Shown piece after piece: positions 1 to 6,767 of a stretch of 14,938 nucleotides of DNA. The stretch is from assembly GCA_002449915.1 (NCBI GenBank), contig DJXY01000002.1, forward strand, positions 1-14,938, written 5' to 3'. This DNA comes from Oribacterium sp. UBA6992. GTDB lineage: Bacteria; Bacillota; Clostridia; Lachnospirales; Lachnospiraceae. The notes beneath the pieces were generated by a model that was not told where the DNA came from, did not search any database, and saw only the letters and a list, made by a program, of their open reading frames with translations. Position 1 is the first letter of the stretch. Every line of letters starts with the position of its first letter. A program made the translations under genes and the position numbers.

Positions 1-83
1 CCTACGTTGGCATTATCCAAATCAGGTTATGGGTCTGAACCAATCAGTTCACTCTCAGCTCGCTTCAGCGGGCTCCCCGTAGT
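1..83 (-). ncRNA. TPP (THI-box) riboswitch aptamer
   Basis: Read on the minus strand, this stretch carries the conserved thiamine pyrophosphate aptamer landmarks in order: GGGG (75-78), CTGAGA (53-58), ACCTGAT, and GGATAATGCC ending near base 9, followed by the ACGTAGG tail. A short P1 helix can form between CTAC (79-82) and GTAG (2-5). The aptamer binds TPP in the nascent transcript and normally represses thiamine biosynthesis or transport genes. The regulated gene and the expression platform lie beyond base 1, outside the window. The last bases of the tail may be cut off by the window edge. Confidence 0.93.
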
Positions 84-95
84 TAAATTTTCTAC

Positions 96-124
96 ATCAT
101 AGCGCCTCAGGGGGAGAATGTCAA
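96..124 (-). promoter_or_regulatory. Promoter for the TPP riboswitch transcript
   Basis: On the minus strand a perfect TTGACA (119-124) and TATGAT (96-101) are separated by exactly 17 bases. Transcription would start near base 89, just upstream of the riboswitch P1 helix. This is a near-consensus housekeeping (sigma-A) promoter and matches the leader expected for a riboswitch-controlled operon reading leftwards out of the window. Confidence 0.8.
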
Positions 125-156
125 TAAAGGTAAGATAGTAACAATACCGGCAATAT

Positions 157-207
157 CCAAGAAATGTAGATATAGGGTCTTGGTGCAAATAATGCTCCCG
201 CATTATT
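157..207. other. Two adjacent hairpins of unknown role
   Basis: CCAAGA (157-162) pairs with TCTTGG (178-183), and AATAATGC (188-195) pairs perfectly with GCATTATT (200-207). On the minus strand the second hairpin has an 8-bp stem capped by a GGGA (GNRA-type) tetraloop. The stretch lies upstream of the riboswitch promoter and before an orphan plus-strand terminator, so it could belong to a small RNA. No convincing plus-strand promoter was found, and the strand is undecided. The rest of the gap up to the start at 496 shows no gene. Confidence 0.3.
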
Positions 208-262
208 ATGACAATTGCGTGTAGAGTTTGAAAAAACTGGATTAATACTGAAAACATTTATC

Positions 263-293
263 TTGCCTGGCATTTTTGCCGGGCAATTATTTT
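263..293 (+). terminator. Intrinsic terminator with no obvious upstream gene
   Basis: TTGCCTGGCA (263-272) and TGCCGGGCAA (277-286) form a 10-bp stem with one G-T pair and a TTTT loop, followed by TTATTTT on the plus strand. The orientation suits a plus-strand transcript, yet no plus-strand gene lies upstream in the window and the riboswitch transcript runs the other way. It may end a small RNA or be a relic. Confidence 0.55.
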
Positions 294-495
294 GACTCAT
301 TTTATGATTGTTATTTATGGTTGGTATCGGTATGGCAACTGTCGAATTGCTTGCCTCTCAGACAGAAGTCCTGTAACTAACATCTAAAAATCCGATGGCA
401 ACATGGATTATTAGTATTATGGCTATTTCTTTTTCCGCGTTAGAATTTTTGTATTAACAATCAAAACAAGGTAGCCTTTGGAAAGGAAAGTACAG

Positions 496-1515
496 ATGAG
501 AGTTACATTTGAAGAAATGAGAAGCACCATAAAACTGGCTTTAGTCAATGCTGGAGTTCCGGAAGCTAAAGCAGAGCTCTGTGCCGAGATACATACAGAA
601 TCCAGCGCAGATGGAGTGGAAAGCCATGGATTAAATCGCATACCACGATTTGTGGATTATATTCGGAAAGGCTATGTAGATGTTCATGCTGAACCAACGC
701 TGATCGCTGCAAAAGGAGCAGCAGAGAATTATGATGGTCATATGGGTATTGGTGTGACAAATGCATTGTTTGCTTCAGATCAGGCAGTCAGGCTGGCAAA
801 GCTTCATGGCATAGGACTGGTTACCTTGAAAAACACCACACATTGGATGCGGGGAGGAACGTACGCTTGGAGAACGGCAAATAAGGGGTATATGGGGATC
901 AGCTGGATCAATACAGAGGATTGTATGCCGCTTTGGGGAAGCGATGAACAAAGCGTAGGCAATAATCCGTTTTGTATTGCAATACCGAGGGATAAAGGAC
1001 CGATCGTGCTTGATATGGCAATGAGCCAGTATGCCTATGGAAAGTTAGGTGTATACCAGTTAAGCGGTAAACAAACGGAATATCCATGTGGATTTGATGA
1101 AAATGGACGCATGACGACAGATCCTGGGGAGGTTATCAAGACAAGGAGGATTATGCCTACTGGCTACTGGAAAGGCAGCAGTATGGCTATAGTTCTGGAT
1201 CTGGCGGCGACCATGATGTCCAATGGAAACAGCGGTACAGAGATTACACATATTAACAAAGGAAGCTGCGGAGGCTGCAGTCAGATTTTTATTGCTTATG
1301 ACCCATATCTGTTTGGGGATAAGTCGGAAATTGACCGAAAGATTGAGGAACGTATTATAGCAGCCGATGCTGCACATCCGTTGAATGAAAAGCATCCGGT
1401 ACATTGTCCGGGCGAGAGTACCATACATAGAAGAGAGGTTAGTATGAGGGATGGCATTCACGTAGATGATTCTGTCTGGAAGCAGGTTCAGGAATATGCA
1501 GCTGGTAGATTTTAA
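496..1515 (+). CDS. yiaK: YiaK-like 2,3-diketo-L-gulonate reductase (Ldh2/malate dehydrogenase family)
   Basis: This 339-residue protein is an NAD(P)H-dependent 2-oxoacid oxidoreductase of the Ldh2 (type 2 malate/L-lactate dehydrogenase) superfamily. From memory it resembles E. coli YiaK along its whole length: the N-terminus MRVTFEEM, the SHGLNRIPRF block with the proposed catalytic His at residue 44, HWMRGG, GNNPFCIAIP, the PTGYWKGS block and a closing DGIHVDDSVW. YiaK reduces 2,3-diketo-L-gulonate to 3-keto-L-gulonate; here the substrate is inferred and could be another diketo or 2-oxo acid. The enzyme should be cytoplasmic, as no signal peptide is seen. The start was set at ATG 496 because AAAGGA lies at the right distance before it and YiaK starts at the same residue; the in-frame TTG at 478 overlaps that site. 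The gene converges with the LysR gene with only 14 bases between stop codons and no visible terminator. Confidence 0.88.
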   Translation: MRVTFEEMRSTIKLALVNAGVPEAKAELCAEIHTESSADGVESHGLNRIPRFVDYIRKGYVDVHAEPTLIAAKGAAENYDGHMGIGVTNALFASDQAVRLAKLHGIGLVTLKNTTHWMRGGTYAWRTANKGYMGISWINTEDCMPLWGSDEQSVGNNPFCIAIPRDKGPIVLDMAMSQYAYGKLGVYQLSGKQTEYPCGFDENGRMTTDPGEVIKTRRIMPTGYWKGSSMAIVLDLAATMMSNGNSGTEITHINKGSCGGCSQIFIAYDPYLFGDKSEIDRKIEERIIAADAAHPLNEKHPVHCPGESTIHRREVSMRDGIHVDDSVWKQVQEYAAGRF

Positions 1516-1529
1516 CTATAGTGTCAGTG

Positions 1530-2435
1530 TTATTGATCCGGATATTTATATTTAAAATAGTTAAGTGCAAAATGGTAAAATGCTTTTTCCAGATCTGTAA
1601 AATTGCTTTTTGGTTTGCTGATCAAGGTGTTATAGCGGAAAACCGGAGTATCCAGAGTATAAAATTTTATTCTCGGGTCACTGGTTTTTCCACTTTCTGG
1701 CATCAAGGTAATACCACCGCCATTCGCTATAATATCTGCGGTCATCATTAGACCGTTTGCTTCGGTAATATTAGCCGGTGTAAATCCATGCTCTTGAAAG
1801 AGAGCATGGATTGTTTTATAATTGGCACTTTTAACTCGAGACAGGATGAAATTGGCATTTTTAAAATGTTCAAAAATCTCTGCAAGAGAAATTTGAGTTC
1901 CGGTATTTACTGAGGCATATGGATCAGAAGAAGCTATAGCAAAATAGAAATACTCTTTACGAAGGATTTGTATGTTCTTTTTGATTTTGTCAAAGGGAGA
2001 TAAAGAAATAAAAGCAAAATCTGTCGTGCCATTTTCAATTTCGCTGGATGAAACAAATTCAGATTGTGTCAGCTGAAAGGATGCAGCGGGATAATGTTTT
2101 TGAAACTTTGGAATCAGTTCGGCAAACGCCTGGCTTCCCCACATGGAAGTAGTAGAAACCACAATCTTTTTTGATGCACTGCAGGTAGACAGTTCTTTAT
2201 ATAGTTGATCGTGAATTTCAATAATCTGATAGCAAGCAGAGATGTACTTGATGCCGGCTTCCGTAATTTCAACACCATCCTTTTTCCGGAGAAAGAGCGG
2301 AGTCCCGATTTCTTTTTCCAGTGTTGCCAGATAATAGCTTAAAGAAGACTGCGAAATATAAAGCGTTTCTGCAGCTTTCGAAATACTTTTTTTCTCTGCA
2401 ATTGCCACGATGTACTGCAAATGCCTGATGTTCAT
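1530..2435 (-). CDS. LysR-family transcriptional regulator
   Basis: This 301-residue protein has the standard LysR length and layout. Residues 1-60 form the winged helix-turn-helix (MNIRHLQYIVAIAEKKSISK, then an AAETLYISQSSLSYY recognition region and a PLFLRKKDGVEIT wing). Residues of about 90-295 form the periplasmic-binding-protein-like effector domain. The start at 2435 is preceded by GGAGGAA. The gene is divergent from tctC across a 201-bp gap with a strong dyad, the classic arrangement in which a LysR protein controls itself and the neighbouring operon in response to the substrate or an intermediate. The flanking YiaK-like and TctCBA/RraA genes are the probable targets, so the effector is likely an organic or sugar acid. 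The effector itself cannot be read from the sequence. Confidence 0.93.
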   Translation of the reverse strand: MNIRHLQYIVAIAEKKSISKAAETLYISQSSLSYYLATLEKEIGTPLFLRKKDGVEITEAGIKYISACYQIIEIHDQLYKELSTCSASKKIVVSTTSMWGSQAFAELIPKFQKHYPAASFQLTQSEFVSSSEIENGTTDFAFISLSPFDKIKKNIQILRKEYFYFAIASSDPYASVNTGTQISLAEIFEHFKNANFILSRVKSANYKTIHALFQEHGFTPANITEANGLMMTADIIANGGGITLMPESGKTSDPRIKFYTLDTPVFRYNTLISKPKSNFTDLEKAFYHFALNYFKYKYPDQ

Positions 2436-2470
2436 CTTATTTCCTCCGGGTTTAACGAATTAGCTGATAT

Positions 2471-2497
2471 ATAGCCATCGAATAATTCGATGCCTAT
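2471..2497. promoter_or_regulatory. Probable LysR operator (dyad)
   Basis: ATAGCCATCGAA (2471-2482) and TTCGATGCCTAT (2486-2497) form a 12-bp inverted repeat with one mismatch around TAA. The core ATCGAA-TAA-TTCGAT is a perfect 15-bp palindrome and contains the T-N11-A spacing typical of LysR recognition sites. It lies 36 bases upstream of the lysR start, near the likely lysR promoter, and 140 bases upstream of tctC. A weaker ATAAC...GTTAT pair (2496-2500 and 2529-2533) lies nearer tctC and could be an activation subsite. Confidence 0.65.
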
Positions 2498-2636
2498 AAC
2501 GGTTTTACATATTGGTGTTTTTGGCACGGTTATGACAGAATATTAACAGATTAAGTGATGCTGTGGTAAAGAAAATATATCGCATCTAGGGAAGTATAAC
2601 ACACATTTCAAATTTTTATTAGCACAGGGAGGGCAT

Positions 2637-3737
2637 ATGAAAAAGAGAGTATTTAGCATCGCAATGGCTACAATTATGACAGCTTCTGCTTTGGCAGCGT
2701 GCGGGTCTTCATCCACACCAAATGCAACGACAGCGAGTGCCAAGGAAACCACGGAAGCAGCTGCCGAAACTAAAGAAGTCACAGCTGATACCACAGCAGC
2801 AGAAAAGAAATCTACAGAAGGAGCAGAAACGGTTGCTGCAGATTACAAGTTTACAGATGATATTACCATTATCTGCCCGGTAAAGGCGGGTGGAGATACC
2901 GACCGCAATACACGTACGCTGGCAGAAGCTCTACAGAAGGTTACTGGAGTAAATGTGGTAGTGAAAAATGTAGATGGCGGAGCCACAGTTATGGGAATGC
3001 AGGAGGCGTTGGATGCACCACAGGATGGAAACACATTGATTGTTAATGGAACAGATATGTTTGTTCCATACCTCCAAGGCACATCTACCATAAATATTGA
3101 TTCTTTTAAGACCATTGGTGTTCCGATCATTGATAATACCACGGTTCTGGCTGTAAACAAGACTTCCGGCTGGAATACTTTGGAGGATTTGCTCAAGGCT
3201 TCGCAGGCTGCTCCGAATACCATTGAATATGGAGGTAAGATCGGTGCTGCTAACCAGATTTGTGGTATCGCAATGAATCAGGAATGGAATGCAGGACTTA
3301 AGTTTGTGGATGTTGGTAATAATGCGGCAAAGATGACCGCGCTTCTCGGAGAGCAGACGGATGTAATCAATATCTCCTATTCACTTGCCAATGACTATTT
3401 TTCTACCGGGGAATTTATTCCACTGGTGCTTCTCGGCACAGAAAAGAATGCACTGCTTCCGCAGGATGTACCTCTGGCATCAGATATGGGACTTAAGAAT
3501 GTTGATTTTTCCAAGTTTTTCTGGGTAGGCACAGGTCCGGATGTTCCGGATGATAAGGTTGCGGCGCTTACTGCAGCGCTGGAAGCAGCTACAAAGGATT
3601 CGGATTTTATCAAGTCGATTGAGAGCAATTATCTTACCGTGACCTTTATGGGCGGCTCTGAAGCTCAGGAGTACTGCAATAAGATGTATGAAGATACACT
3701 TCTCCCCTATAAGGATGCATTCCTTGCAGCACAGTAA
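2637..3737 (+). CDS. tctC: Tripartite tricarboxylate transporter substrate-binding lipoprotein (TctC/Bug family)
   Basis: This 366-residue extracytoplasmic solute receptor has a lipoprotein signal (MKKR, hydrophobic core, LAAC lipobox) with the lipidated Cys at residue 22. A linker of about 48 residues rich in Thr, Ala, Glu and Lys follows, and then the two-lobed binding domain from about residue 73. The Bug-family pocket motif AGGDTDR is at 84-90 (family pattern GGxxD). The protein is longer than the usual 320 or so residues because of the linker, a feature common in Clostridia. It captures an organic acid at the cell surface and delivers it to TctA/TctB. The start is fixed by GGGAGGG just before ATG 2637. 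The ligand is unknown; the adjacent YiaK-like enzyme points to a carboxylated sugar derivative or other oxo-acid. Confidence 0.92.
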   Translation: MKKRVFSIAMATIMTASALAACGSSSTPNATTASAKETTEAAAETKEVTADTTAAEKKSTEGAETVAADYKFTDDITIICPVKAGGDTDRNTRTLAEALQKVTGVNVVVKNVDGGATVMGMQEALDAPQDGNTLIVNGTDMFVPYLQGTSTINIDSFKTIGVPIIDNTTVLAVNKTSGWNTLEDLLKASQAAPNTIEYGGKIGAANQICGIAMNQEWNAGLKFVDVGNNAAKMTALLGEQTDVINISYSLANDYFSTGEFIPLVLLGTEKNALLPQDVPLASDMGLKNVDFSKFFWVGTGPDVPDDKVAALTAALEAATKDSDFIKSIESNYLTVTFMGGSEAQEYCNKMYEDTLLPYKDAFLAAQ

Positions 3738-3745
3738 AAAACTAA

Positions 3746-3780
3746 AGAGGAGAGGAATCAACCCTCTCCTCTATATTTTT
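3746..3780 (+). terminator. Hairpin between tctC and tctB (partial terminator)
   Basis: AGAGGAGAGG (3746-3755) pairs with CCTCTCCTCT (3763-3772) around a 7-base loop, followed by ATA and five T residues. It starts nine bases after the tctC stop and ends 20 bases before the tctB start. It probably acts as a leaky terminator or 3'-end stabiliser, giving more binding protein than membrane subunits from one operon. Confidence 0.75.
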
Positions 3781-3799
3781 GTGATAACAGGAGACAGAA

Positions 3800-4294
3800 A
3801 TGAAAGAAAAAAAGAATGACATTTTGGCGGGAATAGTAATCATTATTTTGGCAGCTGTCTATTATGTCTGTTCATTCCAGATTCAAGAGACAACGTCGGA
3901 TATACTGGGATCCAGATTTTTTCCACAGCTTGCAGCAGTACTGTTGGTAGTTCTTGCGGTTATTCAGATCATCCAGGCAGTGAGGACCAAGTCTGCAGGA
4001 CCAGCAAAAGAAAAAGATATAAGCACAGGAAATCAGAAATTAAATCTTCCGCTCATTTTGACTACAGTTCTTTTATTTGCATATTATTTCCTGGTGCTTC
4101 AGATTGGCTTTACCATAACCTCCATCATTTATCTGCTGTTTGCCAGCTGGATTCTCATGCCGGAGGATGATCGGAAAGAACGGAAAATTCTGCTCATGGT
4201 GATCTGTGTATCAATTATTTTTCCAATTTTTCTCAATTTTATCTTTTATCAGATTTTTAGTATCCAGCTGCCTGTCGGTGCATTATTTCAGTAA
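3800..4294 (+). CDS. tctB: Tripartite tricarboxylate transporter small membrane subunit (TctB family)
   Basis: This 164-residue protein has four predicted membrane helices (about residues 8-27, 40-62, 78-102 and 125-155) and the family's usual hydrophilic stretch after the second helix. The FFPQLAAVLL segment before helix 2 matches the TctB pattern of an aromatic-Pro pair at the membrane entrance. It is the small integral subunit that pairs with TctA in a cation-coupled secondary transporter. An AGGAG site precedes ATG 3800. The gene lies between tctC and tctA, with 17 bases to tctA, so co-transcription is very likely. TctB proteins diverge strongly, so the assignment rests on size, topology and position as much as on sequence. 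Confidence 0.88.
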   Translation: MKEKKNDILAGIVIIILAAVYYVCSFQIQETTSDILGSRFFPQLAAVLLVVLAVIQIIQAVRTKSAGPAKEKDISTGNQKLNLPLILTTVLLFAYYFLVLQIGFTITSIIYLLFASWILMPEDDRKERKILLMVICVSIIFPIFLNFIFYQIFSIQLPVGALFQ

Positions 4295-4311
4295 AGAAGA
4301 GGGGTTAAGAT

Positions 4312-5811
4312 ATGCAATTACTTGGTGGTTTTGCCACGATATTTAATGTACAGACGCTCCTGCTCATGGTTGTCGGTACTTTTGGTGGTTTGGTTGTCGG
4401 AGCATTACCAGGCTTGTCGGCATTTACTGCACTTGCCATTATGCTTCCCTTTACTTTTGGTATGGATTCTGTCAATGGGCTATGCTTCCTGGTTGCCGTA
4501 TATGTCGGAGGTTGTTCCGGCGGTCTGATATCGGCTGTACTTCTGGGAATCCCGGGGACACCTGCTTCAATAGCTACTTGTTTTGATGGCTATCCGATGG
4601 CACAGCAGGGGAAATCCAAGACGGCATTAAGCGCGGCAATTATTTCTTCGTTTGTCGGTGGTATCTTTGGTGCCATTATCCTTTCTTTTCTGGGACCGTA
4701 TATTGCCAAGGTCGCATTGAAGCTCAGCTCGTATGATTATTTTGGCATTATCTTGTTTGCACTCACTACGGTTTCTTCTCTGGCTGGAGACAATATGGTA
4801 AAGGGACTAATCGCTTGTCTCCTTGGTATATGCTTATCTTGCGTGGGAACAGATGGTCTGAGCTCTGTTTATCGGTATACGTTTGGTATCACCAAGCTTG
4901 CGAATGGATTCTCTCTGGTGCCGGTTCTGATCGGACTCTTTGCAGTTTCTCAGATTATGGCTAACGCAAGAGATAAAGCCACAACAAAAGCACTGGATTT
5001 TTCCAATACCAATCAAAATGAGGGAGAGAAATTTACCTTCAGGGATTACTTTAAGAGAATTCGAATGATTATTCCTGTTTCGCTACTGGGACTTGTGATT
5101 GGGATACTTCCGGGACTCGGCGGGAATATTAGTAATTTAATGGCATACTCTTACGCTAAGAAGACATCGTCACATCCGGAAACCTTTGGAACAGGAAATG
5201 TGGATGGTGTGATCGCTTCCGAAACTGCAAATAATGCTACCGTAGGCGGAGCGATGATAATTTTGCTTACTCTGGGTATTCCAGGAGATAATGCAACATC
5301 CATCATTCTTGCTGGATTTCAGATGAATGATATTGCTCCAGGACCATTGCTTTTTAAGACACAGGCAACCTTGGTTTATGCTATTCTTGCTGCATTTGTG
5401 CTGGCTAATATCATGTTCTTTTTAATGGAGTATTTCGGATTGTCTATTTTTATCAAGATGCTGTCAATCCCATCGATGCTATTGCTGCCGATCGTCATTG
5501 TATGCTGCTTTGTTGGTTCTTACTGCTCCAATAATAATACATTGGATATTTTGATCATGGTGATCTTTGGTTTGGTCGGCTATATACTAAAAAAACATAA
5601 ATATCCGTTGGCACCGATGGTTGTAGGGTTTATCCTCTCACCGCTTTTGGAGCTTTACCTTAGGAGATCTCTGATGAAAACAGATGGACACTGGTTTCCG
5701 ATTTTTTCTTCTCCGGTAGCGGCAATTTGTATTTTTGCTACGATCTTTACAATAGCATATACTGTTTACGGAATGATCAAGAAAAAAAGAGTCGAAGAGG
5801 CAAAAGTATGA
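4312..5811 (+). CDS. tctA: Tripartite tricarboxylate transporter large permease (TctA family)
   Basis: This 499-residue polytopic protein has about 11-12 membrane helices, the normal size for TctA. Two pseudo-symmetric halves are visible. The first holds PGLSAFTALAIMLPFTFG (from residue 33) and GIPGTPASIATCFDGYPMAQ (79-98). The second holds PGLGGN (267-272), a following ETANNATVGGA block, and GIPGDNATS (322-330). These Gly-Pro-Gly motifs are the family hallmark and line the substrate pathway. The protein is the ion-coupled translocation channel for the acid delivered by TctC. The ribosome site AGAGGGG precedes ATG 4312. The next gene starts 12 bases after the stop, so the RraA-like gene is in the same operon. 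Confidence 0.95.
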   Translation: MQLLGGFATIFNVQTLLLMVVGTFGGLVVGALPGLSAFTALAIMLPFTFGMDSVNGLCFLVAVYVGGCSGGLISAVLLGIPGTPASIATCFDGYPMAQQGKSKTALSAAIISSFVGGIFGAIILSFLGPYIAKVALKLSSYDYFGIILFALTTVSSLAGDNMVKGLIACLLGICLSCVGTDGLSSVYRYTFGITKLANGFSLVPVLIGLFAVSQIMANARDKATTKALDFSNTNQNEGEKFTFRDYFKRIRMIIPVSLLGLVIGILPGLGGNISNLMAYSYAKKTSSHPETFGTGNVDGVIASETANNATVGGAMIILLTLGIPGDNATSIILAGFQMNDIAPGPLLFKTQATLVYAILAAFVLANIMFFLMEYFGLSIFIKMLSIPSMLLLPIVIVCCFVGSYCSNNNTLDILIMVIFGLVGYILKKHKYPLAPMVVGFILSPLLELYLRRSLMKTDGHWFPIFSSPVAAICIFATIFTIAYTVYGMIKKKRVEEAKV

Positions 5812-5823
5812 GGGAGATAGGGA

Positions 5824-6558
5824 ATGACGTATGAAAGAAAAATGGAACTTTATGTTAATTGCATGAAGGAACTGGAAAAATATGATACGCCAACGATTTC
5901 TAATGCGATTGCTACCTATCCGGGTGATCCCGACTGCCTTGGACTATATGAACCGCATAGAACAAACTGGTATACGGATGAACGGATGCATTGTTTGTAT
6001 CCTGATTTGAAGCCGAGATGTGGATTTGCCGTTACTTGTGTATACGGAATTCCAGGGATGGGGTTCAGCAGGCTTGGATTTGTGGATATTTTAAAAGCAA
6101 TTGATGATTCACCCAAGCCGGTAATTCTTGCTATGAAGCAGAATATGCCGGAAGAGTACCGAAGAAAAAATGCGATGATTGGTGGTAATATGATGACGGC
6201 ATTTCATCAGTTTAATGTTGTAGGCGTTCTGGGAGATGGACCTGCCAGAGATAAGGAGGAGATGGCATCGCTTAAGGTACAGGCGATGTTTACAGGTTTT
6301 GCTGCAGGACATGGATTAATGCCGCTAGAGGCAGTGAATGTGCCGGTTTCGCTTTGCTCTATGGACATTGCGCCGGGGGAGATTATTCACATGGATATGC
6401 ATGGCGCGGTCAAGTTCCCAGCGCAATATTTACCTGAAGTGCTAGCACATACTAAAAAAATAGCCGAAAGGGATATAGAAAGACAAAAAAGAATTATGGA
6501 AAGCGGAGATCCTGCGGAGATCGCTAATATGATGAAGGGAATCTATCCAAATAGCTGA
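5824..6558 (+). CDS. RraA-like aldolase/decarboxylase family protein
   Basis: This 244-residue cytoplasmic protein belongs to the RraA/dimethylmenaquinone-methyltransferase-like fold family. The diagnostic site is GDGPARDKEE, with D138, R142 and D143; in characterised HMG/CHA aldolases the Arg-Asp pair binds pyruvate and the divalent metal. The C-terminal block VNVPVS...IAPGEIIHMDMHGAVKFP matches the conserved closing region of the family. Known members are 4-hydroxy-4-methyl-2-oxoglutarate aldolases, oxaloacetate decarboxylases and RNase E inhibitors. An enzyme is far likelier here, given its place at the end of a transporter operon and the intact catalytic pair. The N-terminus is longer than in minimal RraA proteins. 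GGGAG (5812-5816), overlapping the tctA stop, serves as ribosome site. The exact substrate, probably a 2-oxo acid, is not known. Confidence 0.85.
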   Translation: MTYERKMELYVNCMKELEKYDTPTISNAIATYPGDPDCLGLYEPHRTNWYTDERMHCLYPDLKPRCGFAVTCVYGIPGMGFSRLGFVDILKAIDDSPKPVILAMKQNMPEEYRRKNAMIGGNMMTAFHQFNVVGVLGDGPARDKEEMASLKVQAMFTGFAAGHGLMPLEAVNVPVSLCSMDIAPGEIIHMDMHGAVKFPAQYLPEVLAHTKKIAERDIERQKRIMESGDPAEIANMMKGIYPNS

Positions 6559-6599
6559 ATTTAAAGATTATTGTACAGTTAACCGCATGAAGATATTCG

Positions 6600-6637
6600 G
6601 ACTGGTGCCTTACGTATGGAATGGCATCAGTCTTTTT
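6600..6637 (+). terminator. Intrinsic terminator of the tct operon
   Basis: GACTGGTGCC (6600-6609) and GGCATCAGTC (6623-6632) form a 10-bp stem with one G-T pair and a 13-base loop, followed by TTTTT. It lies 41 bases after the RraA-like stop and closes the tctC-tctB-tctA-rraA unit. Confidence 0.88.
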
Positions 6638-6723
6638 ATATTTTGAGATCCGGAGCCGCTTGCATTGAAAAGTGCTACTCGTCCGATGATGGAATAAGGA
6701 TAGATTTATGATGCTTTTTCAGA

Positions 6724-6729
6724 TATAAT
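6724..6729 (+). promoter_or_regulatory. Candidate -10 box for the bile-salt-hydrolase-type gene
   Basis: A perfect TATAAT lies 39 bases before the gene start and downstream of the preceding terminator. The matching -35 position holds only TAGATT, a poor match, so the promoter may need an activator or may lie elsewhere. Confidence 0.4.
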
Positions 6730-6767
6730 TCTAATAAACATATCATTCAAGAAAGTGAGGAGTTTCT

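Noticed and set aside
27..257. 76-codon minus-strand open frame at the left end
   Set aside because: It runs through the riboswitch promoter and most of the TPP aptamer, has no ribosome site, and the RNA element explains the conservation.
478..1515. TTG start giving a longer YiaK-like protein
   Set aside because: The TTG overlaps the ribosome binding site of ATG 496, and the family N-terminus MxVTFE begins at 496.
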